Of a stretch of DNA of 64,000 nt, positions 1 to 7,551 are shown piece by piece; position 1 is the stretch's first letter, and every line of letters begins with the position of its first letter. A model generated the notes under the pieces. It made no database searches. It had not been told where the DNA came from and was given only the letters and a program-made list of their open reading frames with translations. This stretch comes from JAJDTQ01 sp963422385 (lineage in GTDB: Bacteria; Desulfobacterota; Binatia; UBA9968; JAJDTQ01). The position numbers and the translations under genes were made by a program. Where the stretch lies: contig OY729432.1 of assembly GCA_963422385.1 (NCBI GenBank), positions 1,860,001 through 1,924,000 of the forward strand, written 5' to 3'.

Positions 1-174
1 GTCCAGCGGTGTAACCTTGCCGTCGTCGCCGGCCTTGCCCTTGCCCACCGCAACGACCTCACCCTCCTGGGGTTTTTCCTTGGCAGCATCGGGAATGATG
101 ATCCCGCCCGCGGTCTTCTCCTCTTCCTCGATCCGCTTGACGATGACCCGGTCCTGTAAGGGCCTGATGTTCAT
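1..174 (-). CDS. groES: Co-chaperonin GroES, N-terminal part (cut by window edge)
   Basis: Lid of the GroEL folding chamber in the cytoplasm. On the complement an ATG at 174 opens a frame that stays open to base 1, giving 58 residues beginning MNIRPLQDRVIVKR and including the mobile-loop region AGGIIIPDAAKEKPQEGEV, which is diagnostic of GroES. A strong Shine-Dalgarno AAGGAGGAG lies 6 nt upstream of the ATG, deciding the start. The family is about 95 residues, so roughly 40 residues and presumably groEL lie beyond the left edge. No CIRCE repeat is visible upstream, so HrcA control is not supported; a sigma70-like promoter is annotated separately. Confidence 0.95.
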   Translation of the reverse strand, partial: MNIRPLQDRVIVKRIEEEEKTAGGIIIPDAAKEKPQEGEVVAVGKGKAGDDGKVTPLD

Positions 175-252
175 GTTGTCTCCTCCTTTTCCAAATTCGC
201 CGTATCGTATTTCCGATAAACCGATGGATATGCACAGTAAGGTGCAGCGGTA

Positions 253-280
253 AATCTAAGCACGGTCTCGGCCCTGTCAA
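253..280 (-). promoter_or_regulatory. Predicted sigma70 promoter of groES
   Basis: On the complement TTGACA (280-275) and TAGATT (258-253) are separated by 16 nt, about 75 nt upstream of the groES start. It is the only good -35/-10 pair in the gap between groES and the divergent carboxypeptidase gene. No sigma32-type element was seen. Confidence 0.55.
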
Positions 281-415
281 GGGGTGTGGACAACTTTTGT
301 CGGAAATCGGATGTTTCTTGGGGTCGAGAGGCCGGGAGCAGTCCGATCCCGCAGTTTGCCGTGGGGTAAAAGTCCTGGCAAAATCGCATAGTTCCACCTC
401 AGCTTTAATGACGTG

Positions 416-1342
416 ATGAACCTCCTCAAACCGCCGCCTTTGAGGCGAGGAGACACCATCGGGGTGGTGGCTCCGGCCGGAGCGGTCTACCGGGACCGTT
501 TGGCCAAGGGCGTCCGGGTCCTCGAGGCCCGCGGGTTCCGGGTCGAGCTGGCCGAAGGCATTCTCGCGCGCAAGGGCTACCTGGCGGGGAGCGAGAGGCA
601 ACGCGCCAGGACCCTCGAACGCTTCTTCGTGCGGGACGACATCGCGGCGGTGTTCTGTGCCCGCGGCGGGTTCGGTTCGATACAGCTCCTGCCCGGTCTC
701 GACCCCGAGCTCATTCGAGCCCATCCCAAGATTTTCGTGGGGTTCAGCGACGTCACCGCGTTGCTGAACTGGATGTCGCAAAGCTGTGGGGTGGTGGCCT
801 TCCACGGTCCCATGGTGGCGGTGGAGTTCGCCGGGGAGCTCGGCGGCGGCGTAGGCAGCGGTTTCTGGGACGCGCTGACCGGGAAACGGCAGCTTTGGCA
901 GATCAAGGGTGCCGGTATCCTCCGGAGCGGCGACGCCCCCGCGCGCGGACTGTTGGCCGGGGGGTGTCTCTCGGTGCTGGTGACGACCCTCGGAACCCCT
1001 TACGAGATCGATACCACGGGGAAGATCGTCTTTATCGAGGACGTGGCGGAGCTCCCCTACCGGCTCGAGCGGATGCTGACCCACCTGCGCATGGCCGGCA
1101 AGCTGGACGATGTCGCCGGAGTGGTGACAGGGGCGTTCAACGGATGCGAGACGGGCGCCGAAAGGGACGTCGAGGATGTCCTGGCGGAGGTGTTCGGCAA
1201 CGTCCCCTACCCGGTGGTGACCGGTCTGCCCTGCGGCCACGCCACCGCCAACACCCTGCTCCCCATCGGGATCGAGGCCGAGCTGGACGGCTGCAAGGGC
1301 CTGCTGAGGCTCGTGGAGCCGGCGACGCGGACCGCTGAATGA
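416..1342 (+). CDS. LD-carboxypeptidase (peptidase family S66, LdcA/MccF-like)
   Basis: Serine peptidase that trims L-Ala-D-Glu-mDAP-D-Ala tetrapeptides during murein recycling (LdcA), or cleaves related amide bonds (MccF type). The protein is about 308 residues, the usual family length. It has the N-terminal GDTIGVVAPAG strand, the nucleophile segment VGFSDVTALLN near residue 115, a FIEDV acidic motif near residue 205 and a C-terminal GHATANTLLPIG supplying the catalytic His. A GTG at 413 immediately before ATG 416 is an alternative start. The stop overlaps the next gene by 4 nt, and mpl follows two genes on, so a muropeptide-recycling operon is likely. Confidence 0.88.
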   Translation: MNLLKPPPLRRGDTIGVVAPAGAVYRDRLAKGVRVLEARGFRVELAEGILARKGYLAGSERQRARTLERFFVRDDIAAVFCARGGFGSIQLLPGLDPELIRAHPKIFVGFSDVTALLNWMSQSCGVVAFHGPMVAVEFAGELGGGVGSGFWDALTGKRQLWQIKGAGILRSGDAPARGLLAGGCLSVLVTTLGTPYEIDTTGKIVFIEDVAELPYRLERMLTHLRMAGKLDDVAGVVTGAFNGCETGAERDVEDVLAEVFGNVPYPVVTGLPCGHATANTLLPIGIEAELDGCKGLLRLVEPATRTAE

Positions 1343-2520
1343 TGCGGCTGGATGCCCTCGATGCGGTGTGCCGCCGGGGCGTGTCGGCGGGAGCCTTCCC
1401 GGGCGCCGTGGCGCTGGTGGGCAACGGCCGGGAGCTCCTTGGCCATCGCGCCTATGGCTATCGGGCGCTGGCGCCCGAGCGGCTTCCGATGATGCCCGAT
1501 ACCGTGTTCGACATCAGCTCTCTCACCAAGCCCATGGCCACCACTACCGCCATGATGCTGCTGGTGCGGGACGGGCGCGTGCGACTGGACGACCCGGCGT
1601 GCACGGTGATCCCCGAGTTCGGCCGCGGGGCCAAGGCCGCGGTAACGTTCCGCCAGCTTCTGAACCACACCGCGGGCCTTCCGGCCTGGAAGCCGTACTA
1701 CGAATCCGTCATTCCCGCGAAAGCGGGAATCCGGGGGCGGAGGGGGGCAACGGCCGTACTTCCCGAGGAAATTGCCGGTACCCACGCAGGCGCGCGCGCG
1801 ACGCCCGGCAAGAGCGGCTGTCTCGAACGCGTCCATGACGAAGAGCTGGTGGCGCGGCCGGGCGAGCATGTCCTCTACAGCGACCTCGGCTTCATTCTCC
1901 TGGGGGAGGCCGTGGAGAGACTCGGCGGGAGGCCGCTGGACCGGTTTTGTCGGGACGAGATCTTCACTCCGATGGGGTTGTCTTCGACGTTCTTCGTGGA
2001 CCTGGTCCGCCAGTCCCGAGAGCCCCGGCCGTGCGCCGGTCGAACCATTGCCGCCACCGAGGACTGCGGTTGGCGCCGCAAGATACTCTGCGGCGAAGTC
2101 CACGACGGCAACGCCTTCGCCATGGGTGGCGTCGCGGGACATGCCGGCGTGTTCTCGTCGGCGCCGGATGTTCATCGGTTTCTCCGCTTCCTGGGGCGCT
2201 GCTACGAGGATGCGGCGCCGGACTTCCTGCCCGGCGCCGTGGTGCGCGAGTTCCTCGAGGCGGAACGGCCCCTGCCGGGACAGACCCATGTGCTGGGCTG
2301 GGATACCCCTTCACCCGAGGGGTCCTCCAGCGGCCGTCACTTCTCCGCCCGCACCGTCGGCCACCTGGGCTTCACCGGCACCTCCATCTGGTGGGACCTC
2401 GAGCGGGACGTTCACGTCGTGTTCCTGACCAACCGGGTTCACCTGTCGCCGGACAACGCGGCGATACGGGAATACCGCCCCCTGGTGCACGACGCGATCA
2501 TGGAAGGGTTGCGTCCATGA
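1339..2520 (+). CDS. Serine hydrolase, beta-lactamase (class C/PBP-like) family
   Basis: Penicillin-binding-protein-like serine hydrolase of about 393 residues. The SxxK nucleophile motif reads S-L-T-K within FDISSLTKPMATTTAMMLL (around residue 60), and YSDLGFILLGE (around residue 180) fits the Tyr motif of the family. It starts inside the end of the LD-carboxypeptidase gene (ATGATG at 1339) and ends in a 4-nt ATGA overlap with mpl, so translation is coupled; a role in cell-wall recycling follows from context. Between PYYE and EEIAG the protein carries about 20 residues encoded by a palindromic repeat (SVIPAKAGIRG...), annotated separately. No signal peptide is visible. The substrate is unknown. 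Confidence 0.8.
   Translation: MMRLDALDAVCRRGVSAGAFPGAVALVGNGRELLGHRAYGYRALAPERLPMMPDTVFDISSLTKPMATTTAMMLLVRDGRVRLDDPACTVIPEFGRGAKAAVTFRQLLNHTAGLPAWKPYYESVIPAKAGIRGRRGATAVLPEEIAGTHAGARATPGKSGCLERVHDEELVARPGEHVLYSDLGFILLGEAVERLGGRPLDRFCRDEIFTPMGLSSTFFVDLVRQSREPRPCAGRTIAATEDCGWRRKILCGEVHDGNAFAMGGVAGHAGVFSSAPDVHRFLRFLGRCYEDAAPDFLPGAVVREFLEAERPLPGQTHVLGWDTPSPEGSSSGRHFSARTVGHLGFTGTSIWWDLERDVHVVFLTNRVHLSPDNAAIREYRPLVHDAIMEGLRP
1708..1732 (+). repeat. Palindromic dRS3-like repeat inserted in frame in a coding sequence
   Basis: The core at 1711-1730 fits ATTCCC-N8-GGGAAT exactly, and the N8 (GCGAAAGC) extends the palindrome into a hairpin with a short loop. This matches the dRS3 consensus known from Neisseria and the dispersed VIPAKAGI-coding repeats of many proteobacteria. 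Here it is translated as VIPAKAGI inside the serine hydrolase. No second copy was noticed in the window. Confidence 0.75.
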
Positions 2521-3947
2521 GTCCGGACCCGGGCCCCGGGGCACACGTTCATTTCATTGCCGTTTGCGGCGTAGGCACCGGTTCGCTGGCCGGCCTGCTG
2601 CGGCAACGGGGTTATCGGGTCACCGGCTCGGACGAGAACGTCTACCCGCCCATGAGCACCTTCCTGGAGCGCATCGGCATCGACATACTGCCCGGTTTCA
2701 GCGAAGCCCACCTCGGCGACGGCCCGGACCTGGTGGTCATCGGCAACGCCGTGTCCCGGGGGAACCCCGAGGCGGAAGCGGTGCTGCGCCGCGGCATCCC
2801 CCATGTGTCGCTGCCCCAGGCCCTGGGCCGGTTCCTCATCGATGGGAAGCGTTCCCTGGTGGTGGCCGGAACCCACGGCAAGACCACCACCACCTCGTTG
2901 ATGTCGTGGGTGCTGGTGGCTGCGGAACTGGATCCGAGCTTCTTCATCGGCGGCATCCCGGTGAACTTCGGCAGTGGATTCCGCTTTGGGGAGGGCTCCT
3001 GGGTAGTCATGGAGGGAGATGAATACGACAGCGCCTTCTTCGACAAGAGTCCCAAATTCCTCCATTACCAACCGGAACGGGTCATCCTCACCAGCCTGGA
3101 GTTCGACCACGCGGACATTTATCGGGACCTGGAGCACTTGAAGGGGGCCTTCCGGCGCCTGGTGGGGATCGTTCCGCCCGGCGGCGCTCTCCTGGTGTGC
3201 GACGAGGCCGCTCATGCCGTGGACCTCCTGGGCGGAGCGTTCTGTCCGGTCCGGTCCTACGGTCTGGGCGAGTCGGCCGACTGGCAGGCTCGCGATATCC
3301 GCGCGGGGGGAGGCCGGATCGGCTTCACTCCCTGCCGCAAGGGCGTCGCCGAAGGCCCGGTGGAGGTGCCGTTGATCGGCCGCCACAACGCCAGGAACGC
3401 GCTGGCGGTCTACGCCACTGCGAGGGAGATGGGGTTGAGCCCGTCCGTGATCCGCTCGGCCATGGCCACCTTCCGCGGGGTGCGGCGGAGGCAGGAGATC
3501 GCTGGCGATGTCGCGGGCGTCCTGGTCATCGACGACTTCGCCCACCATCCCACCGCGGTGGCGGACACCATTGCCGCGGTCCGGGACGCCTGGCCCGGGC
3601 GAAGGCTCTGGACTGTTTTCGAGCCTCGCAGCCAGACCAGCCGGCGGCGCGTCTTCCTCACGGAGTTCGCCCGGGCACTGGCCCTGTCCGACCGGATAGT
3701 CCTGCCCGACCTCTACCATCCGGAGAAGATCCCGGAGGAGGAACGCCTCTCGTCGGCGGAACTGGTGGATCTCGTCAACCGGGCCCGGGGGGATGAAGCC
3801 GCTACGTATCTCCCCGGGGTGGACGCCATCGCCCGAGTCGTGGTCCGGGACGCCGCGGAGCGGGACATCGTGCTGGTGATGTCCAACGGCAGCTTCGGCG
3901 ATCTGCCGAAGAAGATCGTGGACGGGCTTCGGCAGCGGGAATCTTGA
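2517..3947 (+). CDS. mpl: UDP-N-acetylmuramate:L-alanyl-gamma-D-glutamyl-meso-diaminopimelate ligase
   Basis: Cytoplasmic Mur-ligase-family enzyme that attaches recycled murein tripeptide to UDP-MurNAc using ATP. The 476-residue product has the N-terminal nucleotide-binding motif AVCGVGTGSLAGLLRQRGY, the ATP-binding loop GTHGKTTTTSLM near residue 120, the VMEGDEYDSAFFDKSPKF segment typical of Mpl, and the Mur ligase C-terminal domain with FEPRSQTSRR. The frame is open upstream, but ATG 2517 is preferred because it overlaps the previous stop (ATGA) and gives a family-like N terminus. The preceding LD-carboxypeptidase supports murein recycling. Confidence 0.93.
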   Translation: MSPDPGPGAHVHFIAVCGVGTGSLAGLLRQRGYRVTGSDENVYPPMSTFLERIGIDILPGFSEAHLGDGPDLVVIGNAVSRGNPEAEAVLRRGIPHVSLPQALGRFLIDGKRSLVVAGTHGKTTTTSLMSWVLVAAELDPSFFIGGIPVNFGSGFRFGEGSWVVMEGDEYDSAFFDKSPKFLHYQPERVILTSLEFDHADIYRDLEHLKGAFRRLVGIVPPGGALLVCDEAAHAVDLLGGAFCPVRSYGLGESADWQARDIRAGGGRIGFTPCRKGVAEGPVEVPLIGRHNARNALAVYATAREMGLSPSVIRSAMATFRGVRRRQEIAGDVAGVLVIDDFAHHPTAVADTIAAVRDAWPGRRLWTVFEPRSQTSRRRVFLTEFARALALSDRIVLPDLYHPEKIPEEERLSSAELVDLVNRARGDEAATYLPGVDAIARVVVRDAAERDIVLVMSNGSFGDLPKKIVDGLRQRES

Positions 3948-3972
3948 CTTGCCTGGAACCGTGGACTAGACT
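3944..3972 (+). promoter_or_regulatory. Sigma70-like promoter within the mpl stop region, serving erpA
   Basis: TTGACT (3944-3949) and TAGACT (3967-3972) are 17 nt apart. The -35 hexamer overlaps the mpl stop codon. Transcription would begin about 7 nt after the -10, at or next to the GTG at 3980, so the message would have little or no leader. Confidence 0.6.
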
Positions 3973-3979
3973 CGAACCC

Positions 3980-4321
3980 GTGGACAGTCTCGATCACAGC
4001 CTTCGCTTGACCGACGCGGCAATAGCCCACGTCAAGAAGATCCGCCAGCGGGAGAACCTCGCCGGCCGCGGACTGCGGGTCTCCGTGACCCCCGGGGGAT
4101 GCTCCGGCTTCTCCTACAAGCTGGACTTCGATGACGGTCCCAAACCGGAGGACGTGGTGCTGGAACTGGACGACCTTCAGGTCTACGTGGAGGCTTCCAT
4201 CCTGCAGCAGCTCGGAGGGACGGTCATCGACTACGTGAGCGAGCTCCAGGGAGCCAGCTTCCGTTTCTCCAACCCCAATGCCACGGGCACCTGCGGGTGC
4301 GGCACTTCATTTTCCGCGTAA
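3980..4321 (+). CDS. erpA: Iron-sulfur cluster insertion protein, HesB/IscA (ErpA-type)
   Basis: A-type carrier delivering Fe-S clusters to apo-proteins. The three cluster ligands are visible: Cys in GGCSGFSYKLDF near residue 35 and the pair in the C-terminal TGTCGCGTSFSA. The start is uncertain. A TTG at 3944 gives 125 residues but would place the whole promoter inside the gene; the GTG at 3980 gives 113 residues, matches family length and lies at the predicted transcription start. A Cys, not selenocysteine, occupies the first ligand position, unlike selenoprotein HesB homologues of some deltaproteobacteria. Confidence 0.88.
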   Translation: MDSLDHSLRLTDAAIAHVKKIRQRENLAGRGLRVSVTPGGCSGFSYKLDFDDGPKPEDVVLELDDLQVYVEASILQQLGGTVIDYVSELQGASFRFSNPNATGTCGCGTSFSA

Positions 4322-4417
4322 CCCTCCGCCGGGCGGAGAGCCGTCAGCAGTCCGACCAACACCGTTGAAGCTTCCTGTTGCACGCCGCCAAACGTTATTT
4401 CCGCAGAGGTCACTGCC

Positions 4418-5452
4418 TTGAAAGCCGTTCAGATCCACGAGCACGGCGGAGCCGACAAGCTCCGCTATGAAGAAGCTGAAGACCCGGTTTTGCGTTCGCC
4501 GCGCGACGTGATCGTGCGCCTGCGGGCGGCCTCCCTGAACCACATCGATCTGTGGAATCGCAAGGGGCTCACCGGAATGAAGGTGGAGTTCCCGCATATC
4601 CTCGGCGCCGACGGCGCGGGCGTGGTGGAGGATGTGGGAAACGAGGTGACCCACTGCAAGAAGGGCGATGCGGTTTGCCTGTATCCCCCGGTGGGATGCG
4701 GCGGCTGCGAGTTCTGCCGCACCAGCCGGGACTACATGTGCGTCCGCCTGCGCGTCCTCGGCGAGGGCATGAAAGGGTCCTACGCCGAATACGTGGTAGT
4801 TCCCGGCGCCAACTGCTTCCCCATCCCCGAGGGCTACGGCTTCGAGGCGGCGGCGGCGTTCCCGCTGGTTTTCATCACCGTCTGGCGCATGCTGGTGACC
4901 AACGCCAGGCTCGCGCCCGGTGAGAAGGTGCTCATCCTGGGCATCGGCGGGGGTGTGGCCATGGCGGCGCTGCAGATCGCCAAGGCCATGAATACCTGGG
5001 TAGCCGTGACATCGAGCCGCGACGAAAAGCTCGAAGGCGCCCGGCGCATGGGAGCCGACTACGGCTTGAACTACCGGAAGTGCGATTTCACCCGGGAAAT
5101 CCGTGACGTCACCGGCAAGCGGGGCGTCGACGTGGTGGTGGACTGCGTGGGCGGCGACAGTTGGGCCAAGAGCCTCGCGGCGCTGGTCAAGGGAGGGCGA
5201 CTGGTTACCTGCGGCGCCACCACCGGCGCCACGCCGCCGACGGATATTCGGCGCATCTTCTGGAATCATCTGAGCATTTTCGGGTCCACCCTGGGCAGTC
5301 GCGAAGAGTTCGAGCAGGTGTTACGGTTCGTCGAAGCCTCCGGGGTCAAGCCCGTGATCGACCGGACCTTCCCGTTGGCCGAGGCGGCCGCGGCGCAGAC
5401 GAGGCTGGAAACCGGACAACAGTTCGGCAAGATCATCCTGATTCCGGGGTAG
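4418..5452 (+). CDS. Zinc-binding dehydrogenase of the MDR superfamily
   Basis: Medium-chain dehydrogenase/reductase of 344 residues, probably NAD(P)-dependent. A TTG start at 4418 is chosen because the protein then begins with the usual KAVQIHEHGGADKLRYEE strand. The structural-zinc lobe is complete (GCGGCEFCRTSRDYMC). At the usual catalytic-zinc positions it reads LNHIDLW and LGADGAG instead of CxTD and GHE, so the active-site zinc is probably absent, as in quinone-oxidoreductase-like members. The Rossmann motif LGIGGGVAMAALQIAK lies near residue 170. Substrate unknown. It stands alone between erpA and rsmD. Confidence 0.82.
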   Translation: MKAVQIHEHGGADKLRYEEAEDPVLRSPRDVIVRLRAASLNHIDLWNRKGLTGMKVEFPHILGADGAGVVEDVGNEVTHCKKGDAVCLYPPVGCGGCEFCRTSRDYMCVRLRVLGEGMKGSYAEYVVVPGANCFPIPEGYGFEAAAAFPLVFITVWRMLVTNARLAPGEKVLILGIGGGVAMAALQIAKAMNTWVAVTSSRDEKLEGARRMGADYGLNYRKCDFTREIRDVTGKRGVDVVVDCVGGDSWAKSLAALVKGGRLVTCGATTGATPPTDIRRIFWNHLSIFGSTLGSREEFEQVLRFVEASGVKPVIDRTFPLAEAAAAQTRLETGQQFGKIILIPG

Positions 5453-5526
5453 TAGGGGCGGGTTTCAAAACCTGCCCGCGTCCATGCCGCGCGAGAAGGG
5501 TAAACGCCGCCGGCAGCAATCGGCCC

Positions 5527-6090
5527 ATGCGCATCATCGGAGGTATAGCGCGGGGGAGAAGACTCAAGGCGCCCAAGGGGAGCACCATCCGTCCCACCGC
5601 GGACCGGGTCAGGGAAGCACTGTTCGACATCCTGCCTCGGGATCTCTCGGGGCAGCGGGTGCTGGATCTCTTCGCCGGCAGCGGGAGCCTTTCGCTGGAG
5701 GCATTGAGCCGGGGGGCGGCCTCGGCGCTGCTGGTGGACGAATCGGAGGAGGCGGCAGGTTTGATGCGCCGCAACCTCGAAGCCTTGGGCTTCACGGGCC
5801 AAGCGCGGATATGGTCGAAACCCGTGGGCAAGGCCTTGAGCCGTTTGGCCGACAAGAGGACCACGTACGATGCCATCTTTCTGGACCCCCCGTACGATCA
5901 CGGCTGGGTGGACAATGCCTTGGCCATGATCGCCCAGGGGCGGGTGCTTCAGGCGGGGGGCATCGCCGTGGCGGAGCATAGCGTGAGGGAACGGGTCGAA
6001 GAACGGCACGGTGAACTGGTGCGCCGCGACCGGCGGCGGTACGGCGACACGATGCTCTCCTTCTTCGGGCTCGATAACCAGCGTTCGTGA
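5527..6090 (+). CDS. rsmD: 16S rRNA (guanine(966)-N(2))-methyltransferase RsmD
   Basis: SAM-dependent methyltransferase acting on G966 of 16S rRNA during 30S assembly. The 187-residue protein begins MRIIGGIARGRRLKAPKG, the hallmark of the family, followed by RPTADRVREALFDIL, the SAM loop VLDLFAGSGSLSLEALSRGA near residue 45 and the catalytic motif IFLDPPY near residue 118. The frame is open further upstream, but ATG 5527 is fixed by the conserved N terminus. coaD follows after 33 nt, the common bacterial rsmD-coaD pairing. Confidence 0.93.
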   Translation: MRIIGGIARGRRLKAPKGSTIRPTADRVREALFDILPRDLSGQRVLDLFAGSGSLSLEALSRGAASALLVDESEEAAGLMRRNLEALGFTGQARIWSKPVGKALSRLADKRTTYDAIFLDPPYDHGWVDNALAMIAQGRVLQAGGIAVAEHSVRERVEERHGELVRRDRRRYGDTMLSFFGLDNQRS

Positions 6091-6123
6091 GGCACGGCAC
6101 ACCAGGCAAGGTCAGGTCTTCAC

Positions 6124-6618
6124 ATGGCGGAAATCAGCGTGGCGGTCTATCCCGGGTCCTTCGACCCCATCACCAACGGTCACATCGACCTGGTGACGCG
6201 AACACTTCGAATCTTCGATCAGGTGATCATCGCCATCGCGTGCAACCAGGACAAGGGGCGCGCCCTCTTCTCCGTGGAGGAGCGCATGGCCACGGTGCGG
6301 GAGGTCTTCGAAGGGGAGGAGCGCGTGCGCGTGGACAGCTTCGAGGGCTTGCTGGTGGACTATGCGGAGGCGCAGGCGGCCAAGGTGGTTATCCGCGGGC
6401 TGCGGGCGGTGTCGGACTTCGAGTACGAGTTCCAGATGGCGATCATGAATCGCCGGCTCAAGCCGAATCCGGAGACCTTTTTCATGATGACCGGCGAGTC
6501 GTCCTTCTATATCAGCTCGAGGCTGGTCAAGGAGGTTGCCGGGCTGGGCGGCGACGTCGCCGCGTTCGTTCCGGAGGTCGTGCTCAAGCAGCTTCGGGAA
6601 AAGTTCCCCCGGTCGTAG
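6124..6618 (+). CDS. coaD: Phosphopantetheine adenylyltransferase
   Basis: Penultimate enzyme of coenzyme A biosynthesis, transferring AMP from ATP to 4'-phosphopantetheine. The 164-residue protein carries the nucleotidyltransferase signature VYPGSFDPITNGHIDL (the GxGH-type HIGH motif) at residues 7-22, the RGLRAVSDFEYEFQMA segment and the C-terminal ISSRLVKEVAGLGGDV, all diagnostic of CoaD. Length is typical. Confidence 0.96.
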   Translation: MAEISVAVYPGSFDPITNGHIDLVTRTLRIFDQVIIAIACNQDKGRALFSVEERMATVREVFEGEERVRVDSFEGLLVDYAEAQAAKVVIRGLRAVSDFEYEFQMAIMNRRLKPNPETFFMMTGESSFYISSRLVKEVAGLGGDVAAFVPEVVLKQLREKFPRS

Positions 6619-6640
6619 ATGCGTGTGGGTGCGGTCCCGG

Positions 6641-6669
6641 TTGACACTGCCATGCCGACGGGCTACAAC
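6641..6669 (+). promoter_or_regulatory. Predicted promoter of the initiator tRNA gene
   Basis: TTGACA (6641-6646) and TACAAC (6664-6669) are 17 nt apart. The predicted start of transcription falls at about 6676, within a base or two of the mature 5' end of the tRNA. Confidence 0.55.
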
Positions 6670-6674
6670 CATCC

Positions 6675-6751
6675 TGCGGGGTGGAGCAGCCCGGTAGCTC
6701 GCAAGGCTCATAACCTTGAGGTCGGTGGTTCAAATCCACCCCCCGCAACCA
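6675..6751 (+). tRNA. Initiator tRNA-Met (anticodon CAT)
   Basis: A 77-nt cloverleaf with encoded CCA. The acceptor TGCGGGG (6675-6681) pairs with CCCCGCA (6741-6747). The D arm GAGC-AGCCCGGTA-GCTC is the classic initiator form. The anticodon loop is CTCATAA, and the T arm GGTGG-TTCAAAT-CCACC is complete. The anticodon stem reads CAAGG/CCTTG, so of the three consecutive G:C pairs usual for bacterial initiators only two are present and the third is A29:U41. Position 1:72 is T:A instead of the C:A mismatch of E. coli. Confidence 0.92.
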
Positions 6752-6778
6752 CACGCCTCCCATGACCTATTTCATGCC

Positions 6779-7531
6779 ATGAAAGTACATGAACGGGTTC
6801 TCACTCCTGAAAGAGACGGCATCTACGGCTATCTGGCCGCTCCGGAACGCGACAAGCCGGGTCCCGCCCTGCTCATGACGCATCAGAACACCGGGCTGAC
6901 CGACTACCAGAAGATCGAGGCGCTGAAGTTCGCCCATCTCGGATACACCGTGGTGGTGCCGGACCTGTACTCGTTGCTCGGCTATCCCGATGTGACCCAT
7001 ATCCATACCGGCCGGCAGATTCAGGCGCGTACCAAGGACGGGGATTTCGTCCGGGTCATCCGGCAGGGTTGGGACTACCTCACTTCGCGGGACGACGTGG
7101 ACGGCACGCGCGTGGCCGTGTCCGGATACTGCATGGGCGGCCGGATCGCCATTCACTTCGTGGCGGCGACTCCCGAGGTCCGGGCCTTCGTCGGCTACTA
7201 CCCGACGGTTCGGGACGAACCCACCACCGAGATCAGGCCGGTCCACCCGTGCGACGCCGCCCGCAACATCAAGTGCCCGTCGATCATCCTCTACGGCGTC
7301 GACGACCGAATATCCACCGTGCCCATCCAGCAACGGGTGTGGGAGAGCTTCCTCGCCAACGGGCAACCGCTGGAGTGGCATTTCTTCCCCTTCGGCGGCC
7401 ACGGGTTCGTCGATCCCGGCACCGAGGGCTACCATCCCCACGCCGCCAAGCTATCCTGGCCGCTGGTGGTGGACTTCATGGCCCGGGAGCTCGACCACGA
7501 GGCCGACGGCCTGACCTTCTCGGAAAACTGA
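6779..7531 (+). CDS. Dienelactone hydrolase family protein
   Basis: Alpha/beta hydrolase of 250 residues. The nucleophile motif is GYCMGGRIAIHF with a Cys nucleophile near residue 120, as in dienelactone hydrolases. The acid probably lies in LYGVDDRISTVP, and the His is in FPFGGHGFVDPG near the C terminus. ATG 6779 is preferred over upstream in-frame codons because those overlap the 3' end of the tRNA. The true substrate is unknown; these enzymes open lactones in aromatic-compound degradation. It converges with the NYN-domain gene. Confidence 0.85.
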   Translation: MKVHERVLTPERDGIYGYLAAPERDKPGPALLMTHQNTGLTDYQKIEALKFAHLGYTVVVPDLYSLLGYPDVTHIHTGRQIQARTKDGDFVRVIRQGWDYLTSRDDVDGTRVAVSGYCMGGRIAIHFVAATPEVRAFVGYYPTVRDEPTTEIRPVHPCDAARNIKCPSIILYGVDDRISTVPIQQRVWESFLANGQPLEWHFFPFGGHGFVDPGTEGYHPHAAKLSWPLVVDFMARELDHEADGLTFSEN

Positions 7532-7551
7532 GCCCCCAGCTTGACTCCTCG

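Noticed and set aside
175..412. CIRCE operator upstream of groES
   Set aside because: No TTAGCACTC/GAGTGCTAA pair; only an isolated TAAGCAC-like string.
3980..4321. HesB-type selenoprotein
   Set aside because: The first ligand is an ordinary Cys codon in GGCSGF and there is no internal TGA.
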